64,000 bases of DNA from assembly GCF_003171515.1 (NCBI RefSeq), contig NC_089395.1, forward strand, positions 1,178,001-1,242,000, given 5' to 3'. Below, one piece after another: positions 42,801-53,424 of the stretch. The stretch's first letter is position 1, and every line of letters begins with the position of its first letter. Origin of the DNA: Pyrenophora tritici-repentis (Eukaryota; Ascomycota; Dothideomycetes; Pleosporales; Pleosporaceae). The notes under the pieces were generated by a model. It made no database searches. It was given only the letters and a program-made list of their open reading frames with translations, and had not been told where the DNA came from. A program made the translations under genes and the position numbers.

Positions 42801-43679
42801 AAGCGAAAGATCTGGCTGTCACAGAAAGCTTATGTTGAGAAGATTGCACGGCTGGCAACGAACAAGGACCAACGACACAACACACCAATGGCTAGAGTCG
42901 AACTAGTTGCACGTGAGGGTTTGGCGACTCCTGGAGAGATTAACTTGTATCAACGCAAGATTGGATCGTTACTCTTCGCCGCCGTCAACACCCGACCCGA
43001 TGTCGCATTCCCAGTATCACGACTCGCCCGGTTCCTCACAAACCCTGGTCCACTACATCAAGAAGCCGCTGACCGAGTGCTGTTGTACCTGGAGTCAACC
43101 AAGCTTCTATCCTTATCATTCGGAGGAGACGACCAATTGGTAGTAGCTAGCGATGCATCCTTTGCGGACAACACCGCGGATCGCAAGAGCTCCCAAGGGT
43201 ACGTTATCAAGCTATTTGGAGGACTGATCGCATGGAGGGCGAACAAACAAGATACCATCACGACATCTACGACCGAAGCAGAACTCCTCGCGCTATCGCA
43301 AGTGGCTAAGGAGTCCATGTTTGTGCGGATGCTGCTAGAGGAGCTTCGGGTAGAGTTGACGGAGAAGACAATTACGATACAGTGCGATAATACGCAGACG
43401 ATCCGGCTGATCAACGAGGAGATCTCTCAGCTGACGACGAAACTCCGTCACGTGGACATCCACAATCACTGGCTGAGGCAAGAGGCAAAGCGAAAGTCTA
43501 TCAGAGTCGTGTATGTACCGTCTGGCGAAATGCTCGCCGATGGTTTCACGAAGACCCTGCCTGCCAACAACTGGCCCCAGTTCTTGACGCAGGTCGGACT
43601 GGTTGAAGTGAAGGAACGAGACGTAGAGGAAGCAGATCCAGAGGAAATTCTGGAGAAGATGGAAAGTCTTGTTATATAG
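39808..43679 (+). pseudogene. Copia C Pol, one frameshift
   Basis: Continues in the gag frame after the UGA: protease YIMDSGTTIHV, pre-integrase WHKRLGHPG, ending at 40425. A 1-base loss in a G run near 40411-40417 shifts the frame; the rest is open from 40422 to 43679. It encodes the zinc finger CDACGISKSKR, integrase AIDFHDYE, ETDNEIFS and QNGGAERSGG, a repeat-containing linker, reverse transcriptase with FYVDDIILAS, and RNase H with ASDASFADN and TTEAELLAL. The corresponding segment in copia B reads without a shift there, so the break looks like an indel rather than a programmed site. Confidence 0.9.
41532..41889 (+). repeat. 141-bp tandem repeat within copia C pol
   Basis: Units start at 41532, 41673 and 41814, an exact 141-base period, about 2.5 copies, nearly identical. 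Each encodes 47 residues containing GGYGLQSEETAYGKQGLD and REHGLSAGVPREQC. They sit in the linker between integrase and reverse transcriptase. Copia B has no counterpart. Confidence 0.92.
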
Positions 43680-43745
43680 TCCGGTATGAATGTCGCAAAG
43701 ACCACTCCACCTCAGGCTGCCGAGGAGCGCCGAGCTGAGGGGGTG

Positions 43746-43934
43746 TGTCAGATTGAGGCGAGGTTTTGCTCCATGATCGAGCCGATGGTGGTTGGGGAAG
43801 GACATGAGACCCCCAAACCAGGGCTAGCGCCGGGACTTAGCACTGCCAAGCCCGAGGCGAGGCCACCTCCCACAGACAGAGCCGTAGACAGACACAGAGA
43901 ATACACACTTGATCCCATCCATAAAAATCTGACA
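43746..43934 (+). repeat. Copia C 3' LTR
   Basis: 189 bases, identical to 38280-38468. Confidence 0.94.
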
Positions 43935-44214
43935 CATTTACTAGTAGGCGTTACCGTAAAAGTGGGGTTAATTACTTCCTACAAAAAGAGGCTTACAAAT
44001 TAAATTACAACACTAGAAGTTTCTAACTTTAAATAATCCCTAAACAACTGTTAAACACAATTAAGCACTCTAAGATTACAAACTATCAGGCCTTTCAGGC
44101 CATTCAATCAGGCCTTCACCCTCGGCTTGAACGGCCTGCAAAATTTAGGTGGTTCGGCTTGAATTGAACGAACTAATCACGTGTCAGGCCGAACAATCCG
44201 TTAACGGGAAACTG

Positions 44215-44234
44215 ACGGATTGTTGACATGTCTG
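44215..44234. repeat. hAT terminal inverted repeat, right
   Basis: Complement of the left terminus at 21624-21643, followed by the target duplication GTTCTACC (44235-44242). A further inverted copy of AACAATCCGTTAAC lies just inside, as subterminal repeats of hAT elements often do. Confidence 0.88.
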
Positions 44235-44242
44235 GTTCTACC

Positions 44243-45330
44243 TAATACACTAATTATAAAGCCCTTCTTATCTATATGTCAGATAGCAGGGTTACTCGAC
44301 GTTGGCAGCAACCAATCATGTAGCGGTGTGAGGAGAAGAGGAGGACTGCGTTGCATTGTGTAGCTATGGAGGAACTGCAGCTATATAGGTGTGTGTGATG
44401 AGAAAGTGTGGTAGCGATAGCCGTACCCAACTCTCACCCAAGTCAGTCTTGGCAAGGCCCAAACCGTTACAGCATTTGATGGAAGCCCTGGAAAGCCAAC
44501 ATGTGAGAGGATTAGCCGATGGTATCGAATTTCCAGTTTGACTATCCTCATGGATCGCTCATCGCGTCTAGTCAATAGTGGAAGCAATGCAGACGCTGAA
44601 GAGCGATAGTACGGGAAGTCGCCTTCGTGCTAGCTGTACTTCATGAGTCATGCGCTGCAGTAGTCGCAGCGCTGCCTGACTCGCTTATCCAACATCCCAC
44701 TTGTCCTACCAACAACAACTCTCTTTCTCCGTGATCGCAACACTGGAATGCGAATAAAAACGCTTCATTACAAGAACATACCTTGCTATATCGAATCAAA
44801 AATGTATCCCAGCCTCCGACTAACTCGCTGTCTTCTCCGACTCCAAAGTGGGCTTGACGCCAATATCGGTGCCACAACCAACATGCAGCGCAGGTCCGAC
44901 GCTGAACAAGCCACTCAAAAACCGACCAACATCTCCATGCGCATCTTATCGGTTTGCCAGGAACAGACCCGTAACTATCTTTAGCTACACGTTGCCTCAA
45001 TTTCTTGAAACGTCCTTTCTCAAGATGTCAAAGGCCATTCATGATGTTTGCGGAATCGACGTCTTCTTTGTCCATCACGGTTCTGTCAGGGGCCAGTGCC
45101 CAACTAGTACAAATGGCTAATCAACCATGCTTGTGTCAGCAGGAGCGACATTATCACTGCGATCTCGACTGCCATACCTCTCTACTTGCAAGATGACTGG
45201 TATCAAGTCTCTTTGAGTCATACATGGATTTCAGCACATGAGTGTCTCTGTATTCATATGCATGTATTCGCAACCCATCCTCACGTAGAATCTAGTTACA
45301 GAAGCGCATTCTTCGGCGTACGCATTCGTT
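44243..45330. other. Intergenic right of the transposon nest
   Basis: Base composition returns to that of host DNA. No coding frame is convincing. It includes the promoter of the next gene. Confidence 0.5.
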
Positions 45331-46938
45331 ATGCCAACCACGACAGCATCGACGACGTCCCACGAGCCGGAGCCATCAGACACCCGGGTCCCGTGTGCGC
45401 GAGGAGATTTCCCATCTCCTCTACAGTACCATGGCACCCATCCTTCTTGGCGTACCAAACTAAAGAACTATAGATCACCTGATCACGACGAGAGCTCTGC
45501 CGAGCTATTTCCCACTGGCCTCGCCCGGACCCCCACGTTCCTCGGGCTACCAGCCGAGCTTCGAAACAGGATCTACTCCTACCTCTTCGAATCCTCCGAT
45601 TCAGTCTGTATTGCATTCCACCGTGATACTGGAAGCCGTTCATCTAAGCTCGCATTATCCTTTCGCTCAGAAACACCTTTTCCCCTTTCGCTCTTCTTAG
45701 CTTGTCGGCAAATCAATGCGGAAGCATCATCAGTCTTTTACTCGAATAACACGTTTCTGCTGCGTGTTCGGGGCAATTCACGTATCTGGGTTTGTTTCAT
45801 CGATGCTTTATTGGTCTTTCTGGACCGGGTAGGGACACGAGCATGTCTCATCCGGAACTTTGCGGTCGATAACATCAACTTCTGTACGCGCATCTGCCAT
45901 CGCGAATATCTGGATTGGAATAAAGAGCTGTTCGACCAGGATAGTTGTATTGTGGAAGTAACAAGTTTACTCCGCATGGTCTGGTCCCGCGGTCTACGGT
46001 TCAACGTCTCTCTCCCGGATAGCGGGACTGTTGTCACCAGATCCACAGACGTTTACAAAGCTGTCATACGAATAATTCAAGCCCTTCTAAATGGTCAGCT
46101 AGGATTGAAAGATTATGGGAGCTTAGTCTGCGGTGTTGCTGTCAGATATGATGGTTCAGGTGGTATGATCAGCTGGGGTAGCTCACCACCGCCCGGTATC
46201 TACAACGCAGCCTGGCCACGATACTATCCACACACAACTACTCCCTTCACCAATACTATCACAGGCACCGGAGATACGGAGCTCAAACTCGTTCCACGAT
46301 TCACACCCACGCTGCTCAGCCTCCCCAAAAGCATACGCTCATACATCAGAGACCTCGTCGTCTTCCCCCCTGGCGAAAGCACAGAGATCAACGTCGATAT
46401 CATGACGGCATTTCCACTGGGTTTACCACATGTAAACAAGCAACTTTACGCTTCGCTTTGGCCGGCGAGTTTACTAGCACATAGGAGCTACGTATTGCGG
46501 ACTTGCACCACCAATACCCGCAGCGACTTCAACGGTTTTAGTAATTTACGACGCCTACTGAATAAAGCCATCACTTACACCCCACCGCATGGTACGCCCG
46601 TTGTTGTGACGCTAAAACATGGGTATCCGGGTATCGAAAAGATAATCTTGGAGTTTAATCTCAAGATAGGTGTAGAGTTTAACGACTTGAGGATTAGTAT
46701 TTTACCACTGGTGAGGGAGACAAGGGGAATATTCTCTAGATACAAGGAAGTCATTGTGAGAATATGCTATGGGAATGACGTGAGGGAAAGAAGGGTCAGT
46801 TTGGAGAAGCTCAGAGGAGAAGTTCTTGGTGCGTTGGAGAGTGTATCCGTGTCGGAAGGAGACACGGAACAACATGTTTGGATTAATGGGTTAGGGGAGT
46901 TGATTGAGGTAGTCGCTGAACCGGTGGCTGGTGGATAG
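45331..46938 (+). CDS. F-box-like/2EXR-type protein, function unknown
   Basis: A single-exon frame of 535 residues from an ATG at 45331. Residues about 69-85 read FLGLPAELRNRIYSYLF, the LPxELRNxIY signature that opens many fungal F-box-like and 2EXR proteins. ACRQINAEASSVFYSNNTF follows about 45 residues later, as is usual in that group. The rest has no catalytic motif I recognise. Such proteins are numerous in ascomycetes; a substrate-adaptor role is possible but not shown. The N-terminal 60 residues are low complexity, so the start could lie further in. Confidence 0.8.
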   Translation: MPTTTASTTSHEPEPSDTRVPCARGDFPSPLQYHGTHPSWRTKLKNYRSPDHDESSAELFPTGLARTPTFLGLPAELRNRIYSYLFESSDSVCIAFHRDTGSRSSKLALSFRSETPFPLSLFLACRQINAEASSVFYSNNTFLLRVRGNSRIWVCFIDALLVFLDRVGTRACLIRNFAVDNINFCTRICHREYLDWNKELFDQDSCIVEVTSLLRMVWSRGLRFNVSLPDSGTVVTRSTDVYKAVIRIIQALLNGQLGLKDYGSLVCGVAVRYDGSGGMISWGSSPPPGIYNAAWPRYYPHTTTPFTNTITGTGDTELKLVPRFTPTLLSLPKSIRSYIRDLVVFPPGESTEINVDIMTAFPLGLPHVNKQLYASLWPASLLAHRSYVLRTCTTNTRSDFNGFSNLRRLLNKAITYTPPHGTPVVVTLKHGYPGIEKIILEFNLKIGVEFNDLRISILPLVRETRGIFSRYKEVIVRICYGNDVRERRVSLEKLRGEVLGALESVSVSEGDTEQHVWINGLGELIEVVAEPVAGG

Positions 46939-49016
46939 GCCTAGAAGTTTCTTCGTAATCACCCGAATGACTTGACTTACTTGGCATACTCATGTATAAA
47001 GGTCACTCTACGCGTCAGACATGCTTGTTAGATGCTTACCCATACTTTCAAGCATTTCATGACACCCAGGTGCATCTATTTCAGGGGCTGGAAGGAATAT
47101 GAAGGCGGGGCGGGGAAGTAAGTAAACTCAAGCAAGCGTGCAAGGATGCTGAATCACACACATACATCGTATGAACCCCCTCATACCCAACACCCACCTT
47201 AGTCACAGTATCCATCCCAAAATACACATACATACTTATGCACTCAGATCTGATAACAGCTAGAACGGCTTCCACATAAGAAATAGCTCTCCAACCCCTC
47301 CTTCCTTCCGCCGCCCTTTAGCGCCCGTTATAACGTTCAGACGAACCGTAATCACACACACGCTCCTATCGCACGCTTCCTAAACACCCCCACTCCGCGT
47401 CATCCTCAGCCCCTCCTCTTTCCACCTAAACCCAGCGAAACCACACAACCCCCACCCCCCCGCACCCGCCAATCAAACGCCATCTGAAACAAAGCAGCTT
47501 TCCCGGCGGCGGCTGGCGGTGGCTATTTTCTTCCCACTTGTCTTTGCTTAATCTCTGTACGACATGAGGCATGCACATCCTACGTCTCTTGGCTCGCGTT
47601 GCGCACGCCATCTCGATTGCTCGCTCGCTGGCGTCAGGGTAGGGTATATCAGATTAGATAAGTAGATAGGCTAGCAGATTCCAATCTATCTCCACATGCA
47701 GAACATACAAGTGTGGCGGCGCCTCCGCCGCTACTGCCGCAAATCCTGCCGCTTTCCCTGCCGCTTTTCAAGCTGGTGCTGGTTATGCTATAGCCCCCCT
47801 GGTAGCTTAACATCAAGGTCAGGTTAATGAAGACTACGACGGGTTCTGGATTGCGCGAGTATGGGGATGCATGGGCGTGGTAGGGGAGGGGAGGGTAGGA
47901 GAGAGGTTATCTTGTTTTGGCTCATATGAGGGGAGATATAGAGGCTAAGAATAGATGATGTCTGGGAAGGAAGATATGGGCAGCTCTTAACCGTGGTCTG
48001 GAGTTCCAAGTTTTCGATGGCCGAGAAAGACGTAGTATAGCTAGGTTCAATTGCAAGTTTGTGAGCAAGCCAGTTATTGGAGCTGTGGGAGATTCGCTGG
48101 CAGACTGCAATTGGCTCTGCTAGATCGGTGGCTTGGGGCTGCGCTGGCGGGCGGGCGAGGGCAGGCAGGGCAAGAAAAAAAAGTTGTTGGGTGCCAATCC
48201 AATCTGCGGTGCTGCCTACGTCACAAGGCAAGGAAAACGGTTTTCGAGAGAGAGGAGAGAAAGAGAGAGAGAAAAAAAGACCCTGCTTGATCGGTGAAGT
48301 ATGCACGTAAAAAGGACTCCACTATTAATCGACAACGTATACATTCCTGCATGCCGGCAAGGGGTGCCATGAGCCGGTGCAATTGAGTAGCAGCATCAGC
48401 AGCAGACAGGCAGCGCAACATTGAAGATCGACATATGCTCGCACCAAATAGTTTGTGAGTGATGAGATATAAGCGACTAGTATGACGGGATACGACCTCG
48501 ACGCGCCTCCCGTTAGGCCCGATGCCGAGACGGGTGTACATGATTTTGACAGGTAGCACTCGCACAAGAGGGGGTGAAGGCCGACACTTGCATTGGTGTT
48601 ACTAACGTGGTCTGACCTCTGTCACTCCCGCTGTCAAGTAACGTAGCTGTCAAAAAAACGCTGTCCCTCGGTCGCTTGTGCGGGCACCCATTTGCCATGA
48701 TAGGACGTCCAGCCCGCGTCCCCGGAAGTAGTTTCTGTGAGACCCTTGCGTGAGCTAGGGAGGATATGCGTACAAGACTGTATAGCCCTGCGCTGCAAAC
48801 GTCGCTCAAGAGTGGGGATAACTGCGCCGTGGAACCACCAAAACGCGTGCTTGCATGCTGGTAGCCGTGTACAAAGAGCTCCACTGTGGAGATGTGACAT
48901 GTTGTGCATGAGTGTGATAGTCCTTGGGTCGTTGAGCGGTCAAAACTGCCACTCTGGAATGTCACATTGCCGTGCCTCGTAACGCATGCCAGTTCCTGAC
49001 GTTTCTTTTTTTTTCT
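46939..49016. other. Intergenic, no supported gene
   Basis: About 2 kb with CCCC-rich and purine-rich tracts (for example AGAGAG runs near 48247-48280). Short overlapping frames on both strands show no domain or codon pattern that persuades me. The 3' side belongs to mdm12. Confidence 0.5.
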
Positions 49017-50336
49017 CTAGACGAGAAAGGTCCAAAAGCTTGGATAGACAAACTCGTCTTCGAAGATGCGCCTGACCTGCTCCAGCACGAATGACTCTAC
49101 TTTGCCCACGTTCTTGAGCACTTGCTTACCACTGCCCTGGCCACCAATCTCGCTTTCGACTTTGATGTGTTCGAGCAGGCCTCCGATCTTTGGTCGTTGC
49201 ACAGGCCGTGGGTTTTGGCCCTGCGCGTCCGTCTGAAGGCCATTGAAGCCGATGTCGCTACCGACTAGGGCGTCTGCATCGTCCGGTGAGAGGAAGCAGA
49301 AATGTGCTCGCTTCTTTATGTACGCAAGGATTGCGACACCGTCAAAGGTAAGTCCGGTGATGTTCAGCTTCAGGGGAATGCCGACAAAGCTTGGCATGGG
49401 GTAATCCAAGAGGATCTCTGCTGTCAGTGACATTTTGATATTCCCAGAGTACTGCACATGTGTCACGACTTGAATATCCTCCGGGCTCTTCTCATGCATG
49501 CGGTGGGGCGACGCAGATGGGGTCCGCGTGTAGCCATGCGGCGAAGCACCATCATCTGATCCGGCAAAGGATTGCCTCTTCCCCTCATCATGCTGGTGTC
49601 TGGATGAAGGGCGCGAGGTGGGATCTGGGTGGGATTGTGGTGTAAGAGTCAGCGAGTTCACAGACGCAGCGTGCCGAAGACGCATATTGGTTGGAGTCGA
49701 AGGCCGATGTGGGTTGTCAAGCCAACTGTGCAACTGGGCACCGGCTACAGCAGCGAGAGGCGTGGCAGCGCCAGAAAGCCCTGCGCTCAGTGGAAGATGG
49801 AAATAGTTCATGTTAGAGGTTCCACCAGGAATACCGGGTGTGAGTGCTCCAGGAAAGAATGGGCTACCTAGCTCGTTTGGAGCCAATGACGAGCGCTTGG
49901 TAGATGGCCTCGCAGGAGGTTGAGAAGGGCGTAGTTGATTGTGATCAATACTCCGTCCCACAGGACCTTCTGCTCCCCGGCCTCTTTCTCTGGACTGGCT
50001 ATCCCTTGATGGACGATTGGATGGGTTGCTTGAGTCGCGTAGCTTGTCGCCAGCGCCTGGGGTGGCATCCTCAGCTTCATTCTCAGCTTCATCCCCCTCT
50101 TCGTCTGGATAGTCTTCGTCGTCCTCGTAAAAGTCTGGCAGTGGGTCACAGATGTCCTTGATCTCAATTTCCGGGGGTACACTGCCAAAGTCGAACGAGT
50201 GCACGTGAACGGAACGAATGAAACGCGGCAGGGTAATCTGTTGGAACCGGTCGTGGATGAAGGCTCGTATTTTTTCCGCACGAGCGGAGCCCTCTGTACC
50301 GCCCGTAATTGTGTCCCAGTTGATATCTATCGACAT
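49017..50336 (-). CDS. mdm12: Mdm12, ERMES complex subunit
   Basis: 439 residues, single exon, ATG at 50336. Mdm12 is the soluble SMP-domain subunit that bridges Mmm1 (ER) and Mdm10/Mdm34 (mitochondrion) and carries phospholipids between the membranes. The N-terminal MSIDINWDTI and LPRFIRSVHVHSFDFGSVPPEIEIKDICDPLPDFY are the conserved first half of the SMP fold. A long acidic and Ser/Pro-rich insert spans about 70-285, typical of filamentous fungi. The second SMP half starts near VVTHVQYSGNIKMSLTAEIL and ends FEDEFVYPSFWTFLV. Complete, with no anomaly. Confidence 0.97.
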   Translation of the reverse strand: MSIDINWDTITGGTEGSARAEKIRAFIHDRFQQITLPRFIRSVHVHSFDFGSVPPEIEIKDICDPLPDFYEDDEDYPDEEGDEAENEAEDATPGAGDKLRDSSNPSNRPSRDSQSRERGRGAEGPVGRSIDHNQLRPSQPPARPSTKRSSLAPNELGSPFFPGALTPGIPGGTSNMNYFHLPLSAGLSGAATPLAAVAGAQLHSWLDNPHRPSTPTNMRLRHAASVNSLTLTPQSHPDPTSRPSSRHQHDEGKRQSFAGSDDGASPHGYTRTPSASPHRMHEKSPEDIQVVTHVQYSGNIKMSLTAEILLDYPMPSFVGIPLKLNITGLTFDGVAILAYIKKRAHFCFLSPDDADALVGSDIGFNGLQTDAQGQNPRPVQRPKIGGLLEHIKVESEIGGQGSGKQVLKNVGKVESFVLEQVRRIFEDEFVYPSFWTFLV

Positions 50337-52205
50337 GGCTAAGGATTGTGTTGGGGTTGATGAGAAAGAAGCCGCGGCTACGTATACCGGATGTGGAAGC
50401 GACTACCCGGGCCGAGCGAGCGCACAAACGATGACGGCCGACCAACGGACCATTCAGCATCCCGACCACCAAGACATCGCTTGCTCATCCCATCTCCTCA
50501 CGAAACCTTGGGACGTGATGAAGGACTCAGTTCCGCGTCTGTACCCTGCCCTCCACACTTTCTTGACTCGAAGCTCGGCCTCCAAAGCCGCAAGCGCTGT
50601 GCACATGAGGTCGTCACAACCAAAGTCGAGAGGTCTTCAATAGAGCCGCATGGTATGGCTGCACGTGCTCCCACAAGCGCCTCGATACTGTAGATCTTTC
50701 GATGTATTTGAGAAGAAAAGAGCAAGGGCTGTCGTAAATAACGACAGGGACATCGACAGGGTTGGCGGCAGTAGGCGTCGTGCGTCTGCCCCAGGATATT
50801 AAATTAAGTGACGACGCCAATCAACAAGGCACGTAATCCTCTCATGACCTCTATCCGCGCAAGTTTTATCTGGGTCAAGCTAATAAACAAAAATTGTGGC
50901 GAGCAAAGTGGGCGAACTTGATGGTGCGGTTTGCTATTGCGGCGTGTGGCTCAGCTTTGGGGCGAACCGTTGCTGTCGCAGGTAAAGGCTGAATGGCTTC
51001 TAGAAGAACCGTTACCCGGTTGGCTGCAGGTGACGCATACGCCGTGCGCATATATAGTACGTCCCATTCTCGGCTATTTGGCGATCAGGGTACGTCGTCT
51101 ATAGGCCGCAGGTTTGCATCACATGAAAGCTTTGGACCGTCAGAGGTTCTACGGCCGTCCATGGCACCTCGACTACATATGGCTGCATGGCCGGAACGAA
51201 GGATGTCAAGCTTGCTCTACTGCTACGTTGGTCAACATGCCACGGCCCGTCCCTCGGAGGATCCAAGGGGCGTCGTAGATTGAACTTTGCTCAGGCATCA
51301 TCTCATATTGCTCTCATTTCCCAGTTCAAGTGTCACGCCCAGTGCTAGATGGCTAGGCTGTGTTGCATGACAAGCTGTGCTTTATCGGGTCCTATCACGA
51401 CACAGGCATGAACAAATGCCTTGCCCATATATCCTCGTTCCCATAGATGTTAGCGCAAGCATGTTATACAAGGCACTAAGCGGCAATCTACAGAGTGTAT
51501 TGCAGATTAGACTTGGTTAATTGGTATTGGACCCAATTTTGTTGGAATAGCGCGCAATGAACTCAGCAGATGGATTATGGCTACCCGACTCAGGGGCTTT
51601 GCCCATGTCGGGTGCCTAGGCATTGATTGACTTGCTCGTTTACTGGATTTCGTCCCTCGCAGGGAGGTTGGGGGAGCACCAGAGGCTGCAGACGGAGATA
51701 TTGTGGTAGCAATGACAAGAGGAGAAGAAAAAGAAGTAGGGAAATAGTAAAAAAACGCCGCGTGGCTGGCCGTGGGCGCATGGCTCGGCAATATTAGGAG
51801 AGCGTGGTATCCGTGTAGTAAGAAAAGGTTGGAGAGATACAAGTGTGAAAAGTGTCTCGCAACAACAGCCTGTATCCAAAACGCCGGACTGGAAGGGTCC
51901 AAAAGTGCAAATAAGTCGCAATGCCCGAAGAACGCCAATACTTTTGAATCCGTGACGCCGTGAAATGCAGTCTTGGGGCGGGGTCAGCGCCTCTGTTTGG
52001 TAGGCAAAGGTGCCTCAAGACGCGGGGGCCGAGCGATACAAAGCTCGGTTTTGATGGTGCGGCGACGGCGAGGGAGTGTGGGAGGCACTGACTGGCCATG
52101 ATGGGGTATCGTGGTATCGTGCGAATCAGTCGAGGGTAACACACTGCAGGCGGCGCGGTCAGGCTTGTGAAACAGGTTTGGGTTGGGAAACGCGGCAAGT
52201 ACCTG
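50337..52205. other. Intergenic, no supported gene
   Basis: About 1.9 kb. Frames of up to 140 codons occur on both strands, but they overlap heavily, lack domains and look random. It includes the mdm12 promoter. Confidence 0.5.
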
Positions 52206-52352
52206 TCAGTGGTCACAGCTATCACACTTCTCGTCGTGCTTGACCGTCTTTGTGTTGCAGACTCCGCAAGGTGCTGTCCTCGAGGTCGCGCATGGCGCCT
52301 TCTCCGAAATCTCGTGGCCGCAGCCATATTTGTGTACGACCTTGGTGCACAT
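52206..52352 (-). CDS. Small cysteine-rich protein, 48 residues
   Basis: The ATG at 52352 opens a 48-codon frame that begins MCTKVVHKYGCGHEI and ends in CDSCDH, with seven cysteines and four histidines arranged as C..H..CxCH-like pairs. No signal peptide. The composition recalls short Cys/His-rich zinc-binding-like proteins that I believe are common in dothideomycetes, of unknown role. The frame extends upstream without a stop, but that part is Pro/Ser low complexity and unlikely to be translated. An intracellular zinc-binding peptide is the most plausible guess. Confidence 0.55.
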   Translation of the reverse strand: MCTKVVHKYGCGHEISEKAPCATSRTAPCGVCNTKTVKHDEKCDSCDH

Positions 52353-52767
52353 GTTTGGCGGGGGTAGGCGGGTAGGCGAGCGAGGCAGGCACGGTGGTAC
52401 GGCGGGGAGCGCCTTCTGTAGCGGCGTAGCGGCGTGGGAGTGTGACGGCGACGGCGACGGCGGGCGTTGGCGCGCAGGAAGGCGGGGTGGGAGCTTGGAC
52501 GTGCTGATTGGTGCGTGGGCGGGGAGCTCTTTCTTTGCACTGGGCAACGCAACAGGTCGAATGGATGTGGAGCACAGCTCAACGTGACCAGAGCCGATCA
52601 GGAGCAAGGTTGGAGGATTGAATGACGAGGACGAGGACTAGGAAAGAGAAACAAAGTTTCAACAAGTAGAAGAAGAATAGCAAGAAACAGACTGGACTGT
52701 AGGATGACGATGTAGAGGTGCAGGTGTCGGTGGGTGGTGTCTGGCTAGAACAGAGTCTGTCTTGCGG

Positions 52768-52787
52768 GCAGCAGCAGCAGCAGCAGA
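52768..52787. repeat. (CAG)n microsatellite
   Basis: About six CAG units; not within a supported coding frame. Confidence 0.85.
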
Positions 52788-53399
52788 GTGGGTTGTAGTA
52801 GCGTGTACGGTAGATACAGAGTGGCCGAGATGGGGCAGAGGTGAGGAATTGGTCGGAGCGTCCAAAAGGGATACAGCGGGCAGCGCAAGCAGTTTTATAA
52901 CAGAGGCATTGCAGCGAGCCAGCCTGACGGTACCCGCGCAAGATGTTAGATTGCTTTCGATCCCGTTTGCAACGAGACGCGACAGTCTTGTACAGCCGTT
53001 GGCTCCGTGCGGAAAGGCAAGGACATACATACGCGGAGCTGTTAGCCTTGACGCCTAGCTGCAGCCATCATCGCATCAGCCAGGGTGATCCCGCCTCCTT
53101 GCCCAGCGCCTCTTGCATACGACCGGGCAGGCGTCATGGGTCCAATCGCTGTGCCTGGACAGCCGACGCTGCGCTGTTGATGCTGCTGATGGTCCAATCA
53201 CGCCCCAAACCGTTTCTCCTCATCCTTCGCGTCCGCGCCGCCATGGTGCAGCCCGTCCTCTACCACTCGCAGCTGTTGTTGCTGTTTCTCTTGCTGCTGC
53301 TGCACCGCAAACTGTACCACGCCCAAGCCAGGGTCTCCGCAGTCCACAGACGTCGCTCCGGCGCTTTTCAGAGAAACAGCCGGTGCGCCAGCGGCCGAG

Positions 53400-53424
53400 T
53401 TGCTGCTGCTGCTGCTGCTGCTGC
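53400..53424. repeat. (TGC)n microsatellite
   Basis: About eight TGC units, the complementary motif of the tract at 52768; not within a supported coding frame. Confidence 0.88.

Larger units (their letters stand above)
38280..43934 (+). mobile_element. Copia C, Ty1/copia retrotransposon
   Basis: A 5655-bp element with 189-bp LTRs (38280-38468, 43746-43934) that read identical, starting TGTCAGAT and ending ATCTGACA, flanked by the 5-bp duplication CATTT (38275-38279, 43935-43939). The primer site ATTAAGAGTCTCACT directly follows the 5' LTR and a polypurine tract GAGGGGGTG precedes the 3' LTR, both shared with copia B although the LTR bodies differ. Gag is intact; pol has one apparent 1-base loss. 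Inserted in the 5' region of the hAT shell. Confidence 0.94.
21624..44234 (-). mobile_element. hAT element shell, RIP-mutated, containing nested insertions
   Basis: Both ends carry the same 20-bp inverted terminus CAGACATGTCAACAATCCGT (21624-21643 and complement at 44215-44234) and are flanked by a perfect 8-bp duplication GTTCTACC (21616-21623, 44235-44242), the hAT hallmark. The element reads on the minus strand. Its own surviving pieces are 43935-44234 (5' terminus), 38279-37430 (N-terminal coding), 32135-31497 (catalytic middle) and 21894-21624 (3' end), about 2.05 kb in all. The rest is later insertions: copia C, copia B, a LINE, and copia A within the LINE tail. The coding relic is full of stops but clearly homologous to the hAT transposase at 61722-64000. 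Confidence 0.88.

Noticed and set aside
47824..48306. 160-codon minus-strand frame with a Pro/Ser-rich product
   Set aside because: Low complexity, overlaps frames on the other strand equally well, no recognisable family.
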